In this document: positions 10,351-23,312 of the stretch, piece by piece
Numbering within the stretch: position 1 is the stretch's first letter
Layout: each line of letters starts with the position of its first letter
Position numbers and translations under genes: made by a program
Notes under the pieces: model-generated
Seen by the model: the letters and a program-made list of their open reading frames with translations, nothing else
Databases searched by the model: none
Told to the model about the DNA's origin: nothing
From: Bretschneidera sinensis
Lineage: Eukaryota > Streptophyta > Magnoliopsida > Brassicales > Akaniaceae
Assembly (NCBI GenBank): GCA_023935145.1
Contig: CM043701.1
Location: 69,297,317 to 69,361,316, forward strand
Direction: 5' to 3'
DNA length: 64,000 bases

Positions 10351-12773
10351 GTTTTTCTATTGAAATTGGTAGTAAATAGGATAGCATTTAAATAGGGTTT
10401 CTTTGAGTGCCATTTTCTTTTTGGAGAGATGATCAGGGTGGTTTAATGAGGGGTTTGATTTTCTTTAGTGTTAATTATTGAATATTGAGTGAACATCTGA
10501 ATAGTGCTGAACCAATCAGAGGTAATGTCTGAATGCTAGATGGCTAAGTGTTTAGACTGTTTGATAACTGAACTGATTGAAACATTTGAATATATTTATT
10601 ACCCCTTTTTAACCCTCTTAACTGTTAAGAATATGATTGTTTGTTGTAAATAAGAGTCAGATGCTGATTTGAATAAAATTTACATGTTTTATCGCAAAAA
10701 TATTCTCAATTGCTTTTAATATAGTGAAAAAAGATCATATAACCATTCTTTAGATTTGTTTTTAAAATTGGTAAAAAAAACTTAGTCTAATCAAATCAAA
10801 GTTCAAACCACTTATTAATTGATATTTTAATTATTATTTAATTAGATTTAATAAAATTTAACTAAAATTACACTGACTTAATCACTTGACAAAAAACATT
10901 CCTCTAGAAACTCATTCTATGTTTTTTCTTTTTTGTGGAGTACACTTCAAAAAATGGAAGACCTTTGGGAAAATAGGGTGAGAAGAACATTATAGTAGTT
11001 TAATGAAAAAATCAAGAACATTATCACTTTGGGATGTTGGGTGTTAGCGTTTTTACCATAATGCCCTTAACCCATCTAACACATCTCTCCATCTCTTTGC
11101 TATCAATTTATCTCTCTTCATATCACTCTGTCATCTATCATTTTTTTCATTCACAGTGGAAATTTCTCTCCACTCATCGTTTTGTGGGTTCCTTAGAAAC
11201 TATGGATTTTGAAAATTAGAGATTAAAAGCACGAATTTTGATTTTTTTTAGATCTAGAAATAAGGAATTATTGTTCATTTTAGTTGCCAAATCGAAAATT
11301 CAAGCACCAAAACACTTCAATTCAACTTAAACTGTGAACATCCATATAGGGTTTCTTTAAAATCTAGATCATATGTCCCCCAGGAAGCAACATCAAACTA
11401 ACCCACTTGATGAAATAAGCATGGCGAGGTGGTCAGATTGAGGCAGTGGATTCGGAGGGAGGCGACAGAGAAGTATGGGCGGCGCAGATGGTATAGGTGG
11501 AGTTTGGTCACCGTGGGGTTGTTGGAGGTGATGGTTCCATTAATGGCGGCGTCGGTGGTGCCATTGGTGGCGGTAACGGGCTTGGAAGTAGACATTTTTG
11601 AAAGATGGGTTTTGGTGATGAAAGCGTACTTGTGAGATTTTGATAATATAGTGAGGGTATTTTTGTCGAAAATATATTTGAATGGTATTAAAACTCAATT
11701 TTAGATCTGATTCAGTTAGACCCATTAAGTGTCATTAAGAGGTGAAAAACAAACGAACTTTAGTATCACATCTGGTTGATTCAGATATGGTGCCATTAAG
11801 TGGTCCATTAAGTGAAAACAAACATATCCTAAGGTTTGGTTCTTTTTGTATTCAGAGATAAGTACGAAGGCCCTCACAATCTCAATATGAACTTATTGTG
11901 GTGTTTAGTCTTAGATTTTGGTTTTCTGGCTTGCGTATTTACGTTCATCCAATTCACATGTATACATTATTCTCTTTCCTCTTCTACATAATCTGTGTTT
12001 TACCTGTTTCTTTGATTACTTTGCTTGGTGGCTTGAAGAGCACGTTTGTTTATTTGTCTTGAGCTAACAACTATTGTTTCTTTGCTTTGATTGAAATATT
12101 TCTTTAATACTTATTGTGAATCTCTACTTAGTTGGGAGTCAATATTAAGTGATTTAATCTATCTTGCTTAAAAGTATATCTGTTGGTTTTATGAAATTTT
12201 TATATGGTTTTGTACCAAAACTATTGCATAGATTTTTTGTGGTTTTGTAGCAAACTAAGGCCTCGTGGCAGCCTTGGGGAGGTGATGGTGACCCCAATTG
12301 GTGGGGATCCTCAAAGCTTTATTTTTTACACCATAGCTTAGTCCATTTTTTCTTTTCTTTTGAAAAATGCCTCTTCTTTCTTTTATTTGATACTTGCATA
12401 GTCAATGCAGGGAACATAATTTTTGGACTAAAACAAATTATGTTTGTGTTGTTAAGTACATTTTGTATGTCTGTTTTCAAAATAATCCAAGCTTGGTTTT
12501 AGAAACCAAGATTTTCTTTGTTACAACTTATTTGTATGTGGAGATCTCAAGCTTGTTTTCCATAAAAATTACACATCTAATATCTATTCTTGTGCTTATA
12601 TGCTTGGTGAGTGTTGCATAAGTTGCTATTTGTTCTTTTTGGATTTTAACTTTGGGATTTTGCTTCTGTGATCAACGAATGTCATTGTATATTGATTTCT
12701 AGTTACTGTTTATATCTCCTGCTTGTTTTCTTGAAACTATTCTCCGTGAACCTTGGTTGTTTATATAATGTAA
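10351..12773. other. Non-coding stretch, no gene seen
   Basis: AT-rich sequence without recognisable coding regions. A diverged partial copy of the MITE of 3232-3437 lies at about 10775-10915. Around 11420-11600 a short GC-richer patch has GGTGG repeats that encode nothing convincing on either strand. At 11700-11830 paired CATTAAGTG...AAAACAAAC phrases look like the end of an old DNA transposon. This is the least TE-like part of the window and may be unique DNA. Confidence 0.5.
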
Positions 12774-12965
12774 GGAAAACTTCATTGCCACCCTTGAGAT
12801 TTTCCGAATGTATCAATTAACCCCTGAAGTTTTTAGTTTCTCTAATTGATCCTTAGCTTCTTCAAAATTGCTCCAATCAAGGCTTCTACCAACTTCTTTC
12901 CTATTGTCCCATTAAGTATGCACATGCAAGGCACAGGGACGTTCAAGATAGGGGCAAATTGGTCC
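12774..12965 (+). repeat. Left terminal inverted repeat of the MULE
   Basis: It shares with the minus strand of 23135-23312 the phrases GGAAAACTT, ATTAACCCCTGAAGTTTT, GGCTTCT, CAACTTTCTTCC and TTAAGTATGCAC. Similarity fades near 12965. Confidence 0.8.
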
Positions 12966-14198
12966 CGTTGCCTCATCCTACTAGTAATTTTATTAATTTC
13001 AAAACTAAAGGAAAAAATTTCTCTCATTTTCTCACTTTCCAAACAGATTTGTTCTAGGCAATCCTCAGATAAAACCACAGAAAAGTGTTCATCATCATTA
13101 CATATCGAGATCCCATTCAATTCTTGACAAATCTGTTTTGATTTGGTTTTTTTGCTTCCAAACATCTGATTCTTCACTATTTCATAAAGAAAAATAAAAA
13201 TAGAAAAAAGAGCTTATTTCTTTCTAAACACATCAATCCTTTTAGTTTGTTGTTTTCCATTTTCTATGATTTCCATAAAAGTAAAAAGCATTAAGGGCTT
13301 GTATTTTCTAGTGCATAAGTTTTTCTCAGTTTTTTTTTTTTTTTTTTAACAATCATAGAGTTTCACAAGCACAGAATTTGAACTTTCAGTTTGATGCAAA
13401 CCAAAGCTTTGAGGTTTGATGTAAATCGTGAACTTTGAGGAACCAAAATTTTGAGTTCTTGAAATTTTACCTATCAAGTCATGACTATAACTAAGACTCT
13501 CGGAAGACACCGATGAGATAGGCTAACCCATGGAAGCCATGAAAATTCACCATTAAGCATTGCAACGATGATGCTCTGTTGAGGCTTTCGCTTCTAATTT
13601 CCCCGGAGAGAAATTAGTTTATTGATGATAGCACAACGAAAGTTATGCGGCGATGACTAAACATGACGGTGATGGCTGCTCTATTTTAATGGCAGCTTGT
13701 GGTGAGCTACAGCATCAAGGTTAGATTACACGAATGGGAGATTACTTAGTTGGGTCACGAACAGTAATACAACGGGGATGATCATGCACAGCAACTTGTG
13801 GCGCTATAGTGGAGCATGGTTTTGTGGTAGTGATTTAAGACAGCATTGAAGGAGATGAACTCAGACATTTTCAGATTTCGCTGAAGGATTTGTGTTTGGT
13901 TAGAAGGAAAGTAAAAGGAAAAGAAAAGTCTCTACAAATTCTTGTAGAGCCGACACCATAATTAGAATATTTTAATTTTTGAGTATTTTACATCAATGTG
14001 TTTAATGTGTGTATATTCAGTTTGAGTATAACTTACTAGAAATGGGACTTGTGAAGCTTAGAAATAAGTAAATAAAATGGGAATTAAGGAATAAAAGCTT
14101 GATCTAGAGAAGTTTTTAAAAATTCAAAAGAGTTTTGGGGTAGTTATGAAAATGAGGTTAAGCGGAATGGTAGTTTTGTAATAAAGGAAAAGTTTTGC

Positions 14199-14210
14199 TT
14201 ATATATAGGG
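14199..14210 (+). promoter_or_regulatory. TATA box in LTR of E
   Basis: TTATATATAGGG lies about 255 bp into the LTR. The matching segment in the 3' LTR reads CTTGTATGTAGGG (about 20140-20155), so that copy has lost the box. Confidence 0.45.
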
Positions 14211-14671
14211 TGAGATTGGGAGAGAAAGTCCAACAAATGCTGGAACTTTCTAGAGAAACTAAGAGAGAGTGAGAGAAAGGGGAGAGAAAATGAAAGAAAT
14301 AAGAGAGAAATGAAGAGAAAGTGAAAAGTGATAGGTTTCCGTTGCAAAGCTTAAGGTAGTTACTTGTTTTTCCTTCTTCTTGAACATTATGCATATCTCT
14401 TAAGCTAAGATTCTGAGTTTGGGTTTGTAAATTTTAAAAAAATTGAAATTTTTTAAGAAAGGGTTTGTGTGTTTTGAAGAAAATGGGTTTTTGAACCTAA
14501 GTTGAGATTTTTGCAATTTGGAGTTCAATTTTTGGCTTAGGTAATATTTATTATTTGATTTTAAACTCTTATGAACTAGTATTTTGTTTGAATTGGAAGC
14601 CTCTTGAAAGACTAGGGTTTTATTTTGAAGAAATGTGTTTTTTTGTCAAGATTTTTTGAAAATCTAGACCA

Positions 14672-14785
14672 GATAGTCGACTGTCTCGAGTGCATAGTCG
14701 ACTGTGAAACTCTCTGACCCTTGGATAGTTGACTATAGACAGTCGACTATGCAAGCTTCTAGGCAACTTATAGTCGATTGTCCAA
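14672..14785 (+). promoter_or_regulatory. Five AGTCGACTG-like boxes in LTR of E
   Basis: Boxes lie at about 14675, 14695, 14727, 14739 and 14771; three contain the full palindrome AGTCGACT. They sit downstream of the TATA box, so within the predicted transcript leader, unlike the Sirevirus clusters. The 3' LTR keeps a decayed version at 20634-20755. Confidence 0.6.
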
Positions 14786-15030
14786 TGTCCAAGCCCCTGA
14801 ACTTGTTTTTCAGCCTTATTTTTCTAAAATAACTCATTTTTGATAAAATATTTCAATCTTAAACTCCTCCAAAGTATTATAGATTTGAATTGTTGATAAA
14901 GAATTTAAAGTAAAGGTTTTGAAAAAAATTATTTTGTTTTAAATTATGCTAGAACAAACTTTGTAAAAGTTTTAAATGACATGGAAAAGGGTTTGTGACT
15001 TAAATTAGTTATGTATACTTGAATGATTCT

Positions 15031-15088
<58 letters not shown>

Positions 15089-16668
15089 TGTGATTAAAAG
15101 AAAAGCACCAAGCTAGGAGAAAATCAAAGGTTTAAGACTTGTCACGGCAAGTTGAGTTTCATTTGTTTCTAGTAAGGGCTGTAAATTGTATAACCAAGCT
15201 AAAAGATTAAAATTAAATGAATATGTTGAGTATGAAATTATTAATAATAGTATTTTGTGAACTGCATATATATATATATATATACTCAAAGGTATAAGAA
15301 ATAATCATAGTTGTATTATGATGTATATTGAGGAAAGATATCGATATGAATGACTTAGAGAATGATCATGGAATTAAGATAATAATATTATTAAGACTTT
15401 ATACATATAAAGACGTGAATGTATAAGAGTTGAGTATGGAAATAATAAAGAGTAATGTCATGAAAATTATATAGATATATGTTGAACTATAAATGTACAA
15501 AATATGAGTTTAGAAATGACTTGATGTGGCTATGTTGAGGAATTATTATGTGTGAATTGTGATGAAAATGTTTGTGTGGATTGTTATGAATTGTGATGAA
15601 CTTGAATGGTGAATTATTGGTTGCATATCATTTCATTATGAATGCATTTGCATTATAACAATTGTTGGCTATACGTTATTGAGGTGGGAGCGATGGGTGA
15701 GGCTGGTAGGTCCCTTCTCACAAGGGGTGTAAGGGTACTAAACATTATTGAATGTACAAGACCCTTGAAGGTGGATCCATTGTGTTTATGATATGATGAT
15801 TGGATGTACCGGTATGTGGGGAGACGTCCCTATGATGATGAGATTAGCCAAGTGAGGGTCAATTTTGTGAATTTATATCGCATTGCATTGCATTTCATGG
15901 ATGCATCGTGATAATCGACCCTTGAGGTGTTGTGTTAGATTTGGTACATGAGGAGCGTGTGTTGTGTTTAACCTATGAGAGGTATGTGATGTTTTGGGCT
16001 CGATGAAGGGCATGGTTGATTTATATTGTGTCTGGATGTGATTTGGATTACAAAAATTTTATTTTAATAAATGAAGAATACTATTATTGTTTAATTTGAT
16101 AATTGTTTCCTTGTATAATAAGAAATAAGGAAGTGAATCGAAGGTTGTATATATAAAATTCGTGCTATATTCATTTTTTTAAAGCGATATATATATCAAA
16201 AAAGCTATAAATTTCTTGCCAAAGTGATTAATTTCAGTAATGTGTTTCTCACTAAGCTTTTTAGCTCACCCATTTTTTATTTTACTAACCTTTCAGGAAA
16301 GTACCGGAGGTTTGGAAAGCAAAAATTTGAAAGGAATCCTTACCAAAGCCCTCGTCCACGACATCCTCGTTCTTTTAAGTCTTTTGAGAGTCTAAAAAAT
16401 TGTTTATATTTTGGTGTATAAAAATGTGTATAAGTGTAGCTAGGAGTGTATCCGTTTATTGGTGTCTCTTGTAAGTTATTAAGAAGTAGATTACATTGTA
16501 TTATAAGATTGTTTGGATGTGTAAATGTGATTGTGTAAACTTATGATGTTTGAAATAATGTTTATATTTTCAGTAAGTTTTATTTGGTTGCATCTTGAGT
16601 CAAGGTGCTCAATGCTGAAAGTTAATGGAGCTATTACGAGTAAGGCCCACTCAGGATGGATCATTTCA

Positions 16669-19600
16669 TTTTTGGTATCAGAGCTTTAGGTTTAAGATTC
16701 TGTAGACTAGTTGTGTGATGTGAGTTGCATGGGGTGGTTGTAAAATGTTGGTTGTGTAGAGTTAGAGAGGATGCCGTCTAGGAGTTGAAACTAGTAATGG
16801 TTTAAGTGAGAATAAGATATCTTGAGATTAACAACCGAGTCAACTTGTATTTGGATGTTGTGTGAACTTGTTGATTGTTTGGAATGATTTGTGGTGTTTG
16901 TGAAATTTATTGATGGTTTCCTTGATGAGAATGTTGAGTGTGAATGCTCTTAATTGATACAACATTTTGATTGTTATATGTATTTCATGTATTTGTAAAG
17001 AGGTTACTATATGGATAGTTGGTTGGTGCAAGTGTTGGAAAGCGAAAGATGGGAAATGATCTCTTAAAGAGTTTTAATTACTCAAAATCTTACTTTGAAT
17101 TTGCGACTATTGGAAATCATTAACTAGTATTAGTTAAAAGATTTGGAGTTATTGGTAAGTTTGTGTCCCTAAAAGTATGAGTTAATTTGAGATATGTTTA
17201 AGCTTTTCTTTTGATAATTCTTTTCAATGTACTATGGTACTTATGAATAATGATTGTGTGATTGTTGTGTAATGTTGGCTTGACAAATAGTTAGTATTAA
17301 AGTTTTGTAAACTCAAAATAGATAAAGTATTGCGTAGTGGGCTCGTACTTGTGTGTACTTGAGAGAGGAGCATAGGAAGAAGGTAGTTGATGAGATCTCA
17401 GATTGAAGTACTTTGGAAATCCCGAGTTGTCTTATCAATTGGAATTAAGTGAAGTTCGAGAGTTGTGAAGTAATGTTGATTCATAGAAATGGTTAGATAA
17501 GTGGTTAGTGTAAAGTATAAGAATTAATAAGTAATGGTGGTGGTAAAACGAGAGGAATTATTTGAATAAGGAATGATGGTACTATAAAAATTTCAAGTAA
17601 AGTCTTATGGTATCTTTAGATTTTGAGAGAGATGGAAAGGAAAGTATGGCTATCTTAAGCGAAGTTTGGTACAAAGAAGTGATGAATCTATTCGAAACCT
17701 AGAAGCTTTAAGCTTAGATTTTGAGAATGAGTAATTGATTGGCTGGTACTAGTTGAGTGAACGAGGGAGTTTTTCCTTATCGGGAGATTTAAATTGAAGA
17801 ATGCGTTTGGCATCTAGTGAAAGGTAAGTGATGAAGAACTAAGATATTGAAAGCACTTGGAAATTTAAAGACTTGTCAATAGATTGGTGTAAATTTTGGT
17901 TGTAATATTAGAAAGGATGATGACTAGTGAAGATATGATAAGTATATTTAGTAGAGAAGATTTTCTATTAATCGAACGTACTTTTGAGATATAAAAAAGG
18001 AGATATAGAGTTCATCGAATTATAAGAGCATTGGAACAATTATAATGAAAGAGAAATAGATATGGAATACAAGACTAAAGGATTGTAGTATGAGTAAATG
18101 GTGGGAAGACTAAGAATTTGGCAATTTATTATAACCCTCACCTTTGGCTAGTAAATTATTGGAGATTGTTGGATTTTTACGTACACCAGGTGATTTGACA
18201 TAATAATTAACGAGGTGAACAATGTGAAAGTGAGTGTTAAGTAGTTTTCTAGAAGATTGAGTTTTCCAAATGGATTGGAAAAAGAATTGAGAAAAGAAAA
18301 AGAAGTTGGAAGAAGGGTTGAATAAGCAAATATATGGAGTGTGAAAAGATTTATTAGAAGGACGTAGGTGAAAGAAAGAATTAAAGATATTATAGTTTAA
18401 TGAGCTAGACAATTAGAGATTTGAGTAAAAAGTAAGGAAATCTATGTTACCACCAAGTTAATGTAGAAAGAAGGAGTTGTGAGGATAAAAGGGGGATGAA
18501 GTAGCATGGTAAAAATGATAAGGGGTGCAGAGTATATTAAATTAAATACAAAAACTTGAGGATTTATGTTTGATTTATATTCAATTGAAGATTTCAATAA
18601 ATTTAAATCTTGAAAATTTTGAAGCCATCAGTAATGTGGGAGATTGAATGATTGAAAAGAAAAAAAGGATTAGAAATGCAAGAAGCTGAGATGGGATGGG
18701 ATAAAAGTTCAAGTTTTAGAAGAAGGGATTAAGAGTGTTTTGAGACGTTACGTGTATGAACGAGTGAAGAGATTGTAAATTTAGAAAAAAATTCGTGTAA
18801 GAAACAAAAGTGAGAATTAAATTAGAGTAAGGGTTATAGCTTTAAGGTTGATAATTAGAGGCACTCTTAGAAAGTAGAAAATTTGTTAAAGGTGTATCCT
18901 TAAGAGTTTTCTAAGTGAGAGGAATACTAACTGGACGCGGAGAGCAGAGTATATGACTTAGTGAAATGAGTGGAAAAATTTGATATGGCAAGATATATAA
19001 AGGAATAGAAAAACATGAAGAGAATGAAAATTTTGGAATACAATTATCACTAGGAAGGAAGAGTTTATGTGGATGAAAATCATTGTAAAGTGCAAGTAAA
19101 GATTCAGTGACGAAGTTGGAGTAGGGACTTGTAGAATGGTATTTGTAAATTATAAATAAGAATAATTGGTTTATCATTGTACAAGCGATGTAATGGATTT
19201 GGTTTATGACGTAATATTATTGTTATAGAGAGAGTAATCGGTTTGGAGAATAAAGTGCTTAACTTTTGCTATGGTGATAATTTAATTTAGAGTTATCGAT
19301 TAATATATCTCGGTTAGTGGTGGATGAATTAAAAATTGAATTGAATCACTTTATTTTCAGAGATGCTAGGAGTTTCTTAAAATAATTGAAAGATTGAATT
19401 GCAATTGATTAATTATTTTCCATAAATGGATTTAAGTCAGTGAAATAAAGGAATTTAGAATTTGAGTAAAGGACTAAGTTGATTTGAGTGAAAAAAATTG
19501 CGTAATGATGTAAATGACACCTAAGAGCTGTATAATTTTCCTTAGGAAAGAAATGATTGAGGGATTGGAGAAAGTGATAAGTTGGTAAATAAACCTATGA

Positions 19601-19885
19601 AGAATCGCTTGGAGTTAGAGGTACGATTTAAAGGTTGCACAACTTTTGAGACCCTTAAGAAGTGAAGTCGAGACAGAAATTTAAGGACTTAGAGAAGAGT
19701 ATGAGACGATGATTAATGGGTTGGTTAGCAATGTTCTGGAGAAAGCTTAAGTTGATGGTAAGGTGGGAGATTCGAAGAGGATACTCTGAAATGTGAAACA
19801 GATTTAGGAAGGTGATGAACCTGTTGATATATGGACCCTTACCAAAGAAATTTCAAGGATGAGTTTTTTATTATTGGGGGAGAAT
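16669..19885 (+). other. Non-coding interior of LARD E
   Basis: The initiator-Met primer site is at 16673-16690. The rest is purine-rich with stops in every frame; the open frames on the minus strand (for example 18110-18412, 18911-19177) arise from this purine bias and match no protein family I know. The polypurine tract is at 19876-19885. Confidence 0.7.
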
Positions 19886-20196
19886 TGTGGAGCTCGACAC
19901 CATAATTAGAATATTTTAATTTTTGAGCTTTAGACATTGACCGTTTAATGTGTGTCTATTCAGTTTGAGTTATAACTTACTAGAAATGAGACTTGTGAAG
20001 ATTAGAAATGAGTAAGTAAAATGGGAATCAAGGAATAAAAGCTTGACCTGGAGAATTATTTAAAAATTCAAAAGAGTTTGGGGCTAGTTGTGAAAAAGAG
20101 GTTAAGTGGAAGGGTGGTTTTGCAATAAAGAAAAAGTTTTTCTTGTATGTAGGGTGAGATTGGGAGAGAAAGTCTAGCAAATGCTGGAACTTAGAG

Positions 20197-20256
<60 letters not shown>

Positions 20257-20985
20257 AAAGAAAGAAGAGAGAGGAAGAGAAAGGGGAAAAGAATGGATTT
20301 CTATTGCAAAGCTTAAGTTAATTACTTGTTTTTCCTTCTTCTTGAACATTATGCATGTCTCTTAAGCTAAGATTCTGAGTTTGGGTTTGTAAATTTGAAG
20401 AAATTTGAAAGATTTTGAGAAAACGTTTGTGTATTTTGAAGAAAATGGGTTTTTGAACCTAAGTTTAGATTTTTGCAATTTGGAGTTCAATTTTTGATTT
20501 GGGTAATGTTTATTATTTGATTTTAAACTCTTAGGAACTTGTATTTTGTTTGAATTAGAAGTCTCTTGAGAGATAGGGTTTTATTTTGAAGAAAAATGTG
20601 TTTTTCATTAAGATTTTCTGAAAATCTGAACCAGACAATCGACTGTCCCGAGTGCATAGTCAGTTATTAAACTCTCGGTCCCTTGGACAGTCGACTGCTC
20701 AAGCCTCTCAGCAACTTAAAATTGACTGCCCAATATGGACAGTCGACTGTCTGAGCCCTTGAATATGTTTTTCAACTTTATTTTTCTAAAATAACTCATT
20801 TTTGATAAAGTATTTCAATCCTAAACTCCTCCAAAGTATTATGAGTTTGAATTCTTGATAAAGAGTTTAAAGTAAAGGTTTTGAAAAGATTTCTTTTGTT
20901 TTAGATTATGCTAGAACAAACCTTGTAAAAGTTTTAAATGAAATGGAAGAGGTTTTGTGACTTAAATTAGTTATGTATACTTGAA

Positions 20986-21026
<41 letters not shown>

Positions 21027-22297
21027 ATTGTAAGAAAAGCACCAAGCTAGGAGAAAATCCAAGGTTTAAGACTTGTCACGGCAAGGTGAGTTTCAATTTG
21101 CTTCTAGTAAGCGTTGAAAATTGTATAACCAAGCAAAAAAAATTAAAAGTAAATAACTATATTGAGTATGATATTATTAGTAATAGTAGTATATATATAT
21201 ATATAGACACACACACACACACACACACATATAGACTCAGAGGTATAAGAAATAAGAATAGTTGTATTATGATGTACCTTGAAGCAAGATATCGATATAA
21301 ATGACTTAGAAAATGATCACATAATTACGATAATAATATTATTACGACTTTATACATATAAAGATGTGAATGTATAAGAATTGAGTATAGAAATAATAAA
21401 GAGTAATGTCTTGAAAATTATATAGATTTATGTTGAGGTATAAATGTACAAAATATGAGTTTAGAAATGACTTGATGTGGTTGTGTTGAGGAATTATGAT
21501 GAACTTGATTGGTGAATGATTGTTTGCATATTATTCCATTATGAATGCATTTGCATTATAACAATTGTTGACTGTACATTATTAAGGGAGGAGGCATGGG
21601 TGAGGCCGATAGGTCCCTTCCCACAAGGAGTGTAAGGATACCAAATGTTATTGGACGTACAGAACCCTTGAAAGGGGATATGTTATGTTTATGATATGAT
21701 GATTGAATGTACCGGTACATAGGAAGACGTCCTTGTGATGATGAGATTAATCAAGTGAGGGGAAATGTTTTGATTGTGTATTGCATTGCATTGCATTACA
21801 TAGCATTGCATTTGATGGATGTCATCGTGATGATTGTCTCATGATGGGCGTGTGTTGTGATAGATTTGGCCCATGAGGGGTATGTGATATTTTGGGCCCA
21901 GTGAAGGGCATGGTTGATTTATATTGTGTGTGGATGTGATTTGGATTAAAAATATTTTTTTAATAAATTAAGAATATTAGTATTCTTTAATTTGATAATT
22001 ATTTCCTAGTATGATAAGGAAGTGAATCGAATGTTGTATATAAAAGTAATGCTATATTATTTTTTTTATTAAAAAATAATATATATATATATGAGGGGTA
22101 TGTGATATTTTGGGCCCAGTGAAGGGCATGGTTGATTTATATTGTGTGTGGATGTGATTTGGATTAAAAATATTTTTTTAATAAATTAAGAATATTAGTA
22201 TTCTTTAATTTGATAATTATTTCCTATTATGATAAGGAAGTGAATTGAATGTTGTATATAAAAGTAATGCTATATTTATTTTTTTATTAAAAAATAA

Positions 22298-22354
<57 letters not shown>

Positions 22355-22822
22355 ATGATGATCAGAAAAACTGTAAATTTCTTGCCAAAGTGATTACTTC
22401 CAGTAATGTGTTTTTCATTAAGCTTTTTATCTCAACCTTTTTTTTTTTTTATTTTACTAATTGGAAAGCAAAAATTTGAAAGGAGTCCTTAGCAAAGTCC
22501 TTGTCCACGGCATGTTCGTTCTTTAAGTCTTTTGTGAGTCTAGAAAATTGTTTATATTTTGGTGTATAAAAATGTGTATTAGTAAATTGTAGTTAAGAGT
22601 GTGTCCTTTTTATTGGTGTCTCTTGTAAGTTATTAAGAAGTAGATTACATTGTATTATAAAATTGTTCAGATGTGTAATTGTAATTATGTAAACTTATGA
22701 TGTTTGAAAGAATATTTGTATTTTTGGTAAGTTTTACATGGTTGCATCTTGAGTCAAGGTGCTCAGTGCTGAAAGGTAATGAAGCTATTTCGAGTAGGGT
22801 TCACTCAGGATGGATTGTTACA
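19886..22822 (+). repeat. 3' LTR of E (2.94 kb)
   Basis: It begins TGTGGAGCTCGACACC and aligns to the 5' LTR throughout. Extra length comes from a (GA)n tract at 20202-20253, (TA)n tracts at 20988-21021 and 22301-22350, a (CA)n tract near 21209-21228, and a tandem duplication of about 218 bp (21873-22308). The LTRs differ at many positions, so the insertion is old. Confidence 0.85.
21873..22308 (+). repeat. 218-bp tandem duplication inside 3' LTR of E
   Basis: The block starting ATGAGGGGTATGTGATATTT at 21873 recurs at 22091 almost unchanged, including the AT-rich end before each (TA)n tract. The 5' LTR has one copy only, so it arose after insertion. Near identity shows it is recent. Confidence 0.9.
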
Positions 22823-23134
22823 TTCTCTCTGAAAAAATCAAGAATGATTTTTTCTGTGTTTTTTTTTTATTTCTAGTTCTCTCGGGATTCAGTGGAGAAG
22901 AAGGAATGGATTTGAGAGTATTTGTCAAAAAATTCAAAGAAAAAGGTTATTTAGAGCCCGAGTATGAGGCTTCTTTACCTTTTTTATTATTTTCCTGAAA
23001 AAACGCCAACAATTCTTGACCTTTTTGTCAGTTTGAATTTTTTTCCTTTGAGATCAGATGAACCCATGCGATGAAGGAGGAAGTGAGTAGGAAAATTTAA
23101 AGGGTGACCAAATGAATTTTCCTCTTGCTGATTT

Positions 23135-23312
23135 GATTTAACTGTCCATGTGCGTCGCACGTGCATACTTAACGGGATAATTGGAAGAAAGTTGACAGAA
23201 GCCCTAGTTAGAGTTAATTTGAAGACTTCAAAGGTTAATTGGAGCAAATTAAAACTTCAGGGGTTAATTTATACATTTGGGTCAAACTTTAGGGGAGACA
23301 ACAAAGTTTTCC
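23135..23312 (-). repeat. Right terminal inverted repeat of the MULE
   Basis: Inverted partner of 12774-12965; it ends AAGTTTTCC at 23312, immediately before the target duplication. Small insertions and deletions separate the two arms. Confidence 0.8.

Larger units (their letters stand above)
13943..16668 (+). repeat. 5' LTR of E (2.73 kb)
   Basis: It begins TGTAGAGCCGACACC and ends ATTTCA. A TATA box (TTATATATAGGG, 14199-14210) is followed by AGAGA-rich text and, at 14675-14781, five AGTCGACTG-like boxes. (TA)n lies at 15034-15086 and 15267-15285. The region 15640-15990 with its repeated ATGAGGGG/GTATGTGAT phrases is characteristic of this LTR. Confidence 0.85.
13943..22822 (+). mobile_element. 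LARD-like non-coding LTR retrotransposon E
   Basis: Two long direct repeats (13943-16668 and 19886-22822) enclose 3.2 kb with no meaningful open frame. A primer site TGGTATCAGAGCTTTAGG begins at 16673, and a polypurine tract GGGGGGAGAA precedes the 3' LTR. The flanks give a 4-5-bp target duplication, attct (13938-13942) and (a)ttct (22822-22826). The phrase AAATTTCAAGGATGAG before the polypurine tract resembles the end of Ty3-gypsy pol, so a gypsy origin is likely. Long LTRs with a non-coding interior fit the LARD class, which needs enzymes from other elements to move. Confidence 0.85.
12774..23312. mobile_element. Non-autonomous Mutator-like element (MULE) split by a LARD
   Basis: Left end (GGAAAACTTC..., plus strand) and right end (same sequence, minus strand) are inverted repeats of about 190 bp. 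They are flanked by atataatgtaa (12763-12773) and atacaatgtaa (23313-23323), an 11-bp target duplication with one mismatch. Long inverted ends and 8-11-bp duplications are typical of Mutator-like elements. Removing the LARD (13943-22822) leaves about 1.66 kb. No transposase motif is visible in the interior (12966-13942 and 22823-23134). A polypyrimidine tract plus TTTCTAG followed by a coding-like stretch (22850-22980) might be a captured gene piece, but I do not recognise it. Confidence 0.75.

Noticed and set aside
11398..11635. Gly-rich or Thr-rich small protein on either strand
   Set aside because: GGTGG-rich patch gives frames on both strands with no conserved motif and no start context.
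11640..11830. Terminal inverted repeats of a DNA transposon around 11020 and 11830
   Set aside because: Only short similar phrases (TTTTACC...CCCTTA and its complement) were found; no duplication or clear ends.
12842..13177. Overlapping frames on both strands at the MULE left end
   Set aside because: They cover the terminal inverted repeat, have no recognisable domain, and are not preserved in the right arm.
17990..19180. Minus-strand open frames inside the LARD (18110-18412, 18911-19177)
   Set aside because: They follow from the purine-rich plus strand; products are Phe/Ser/Leu-rich without any known motif.
20981..21304. 107-codon frame starting MNDIYIYIYIY
   Set aside because: It is translated (TA)n and (CA)n microsatellite inside the LARD LTR.
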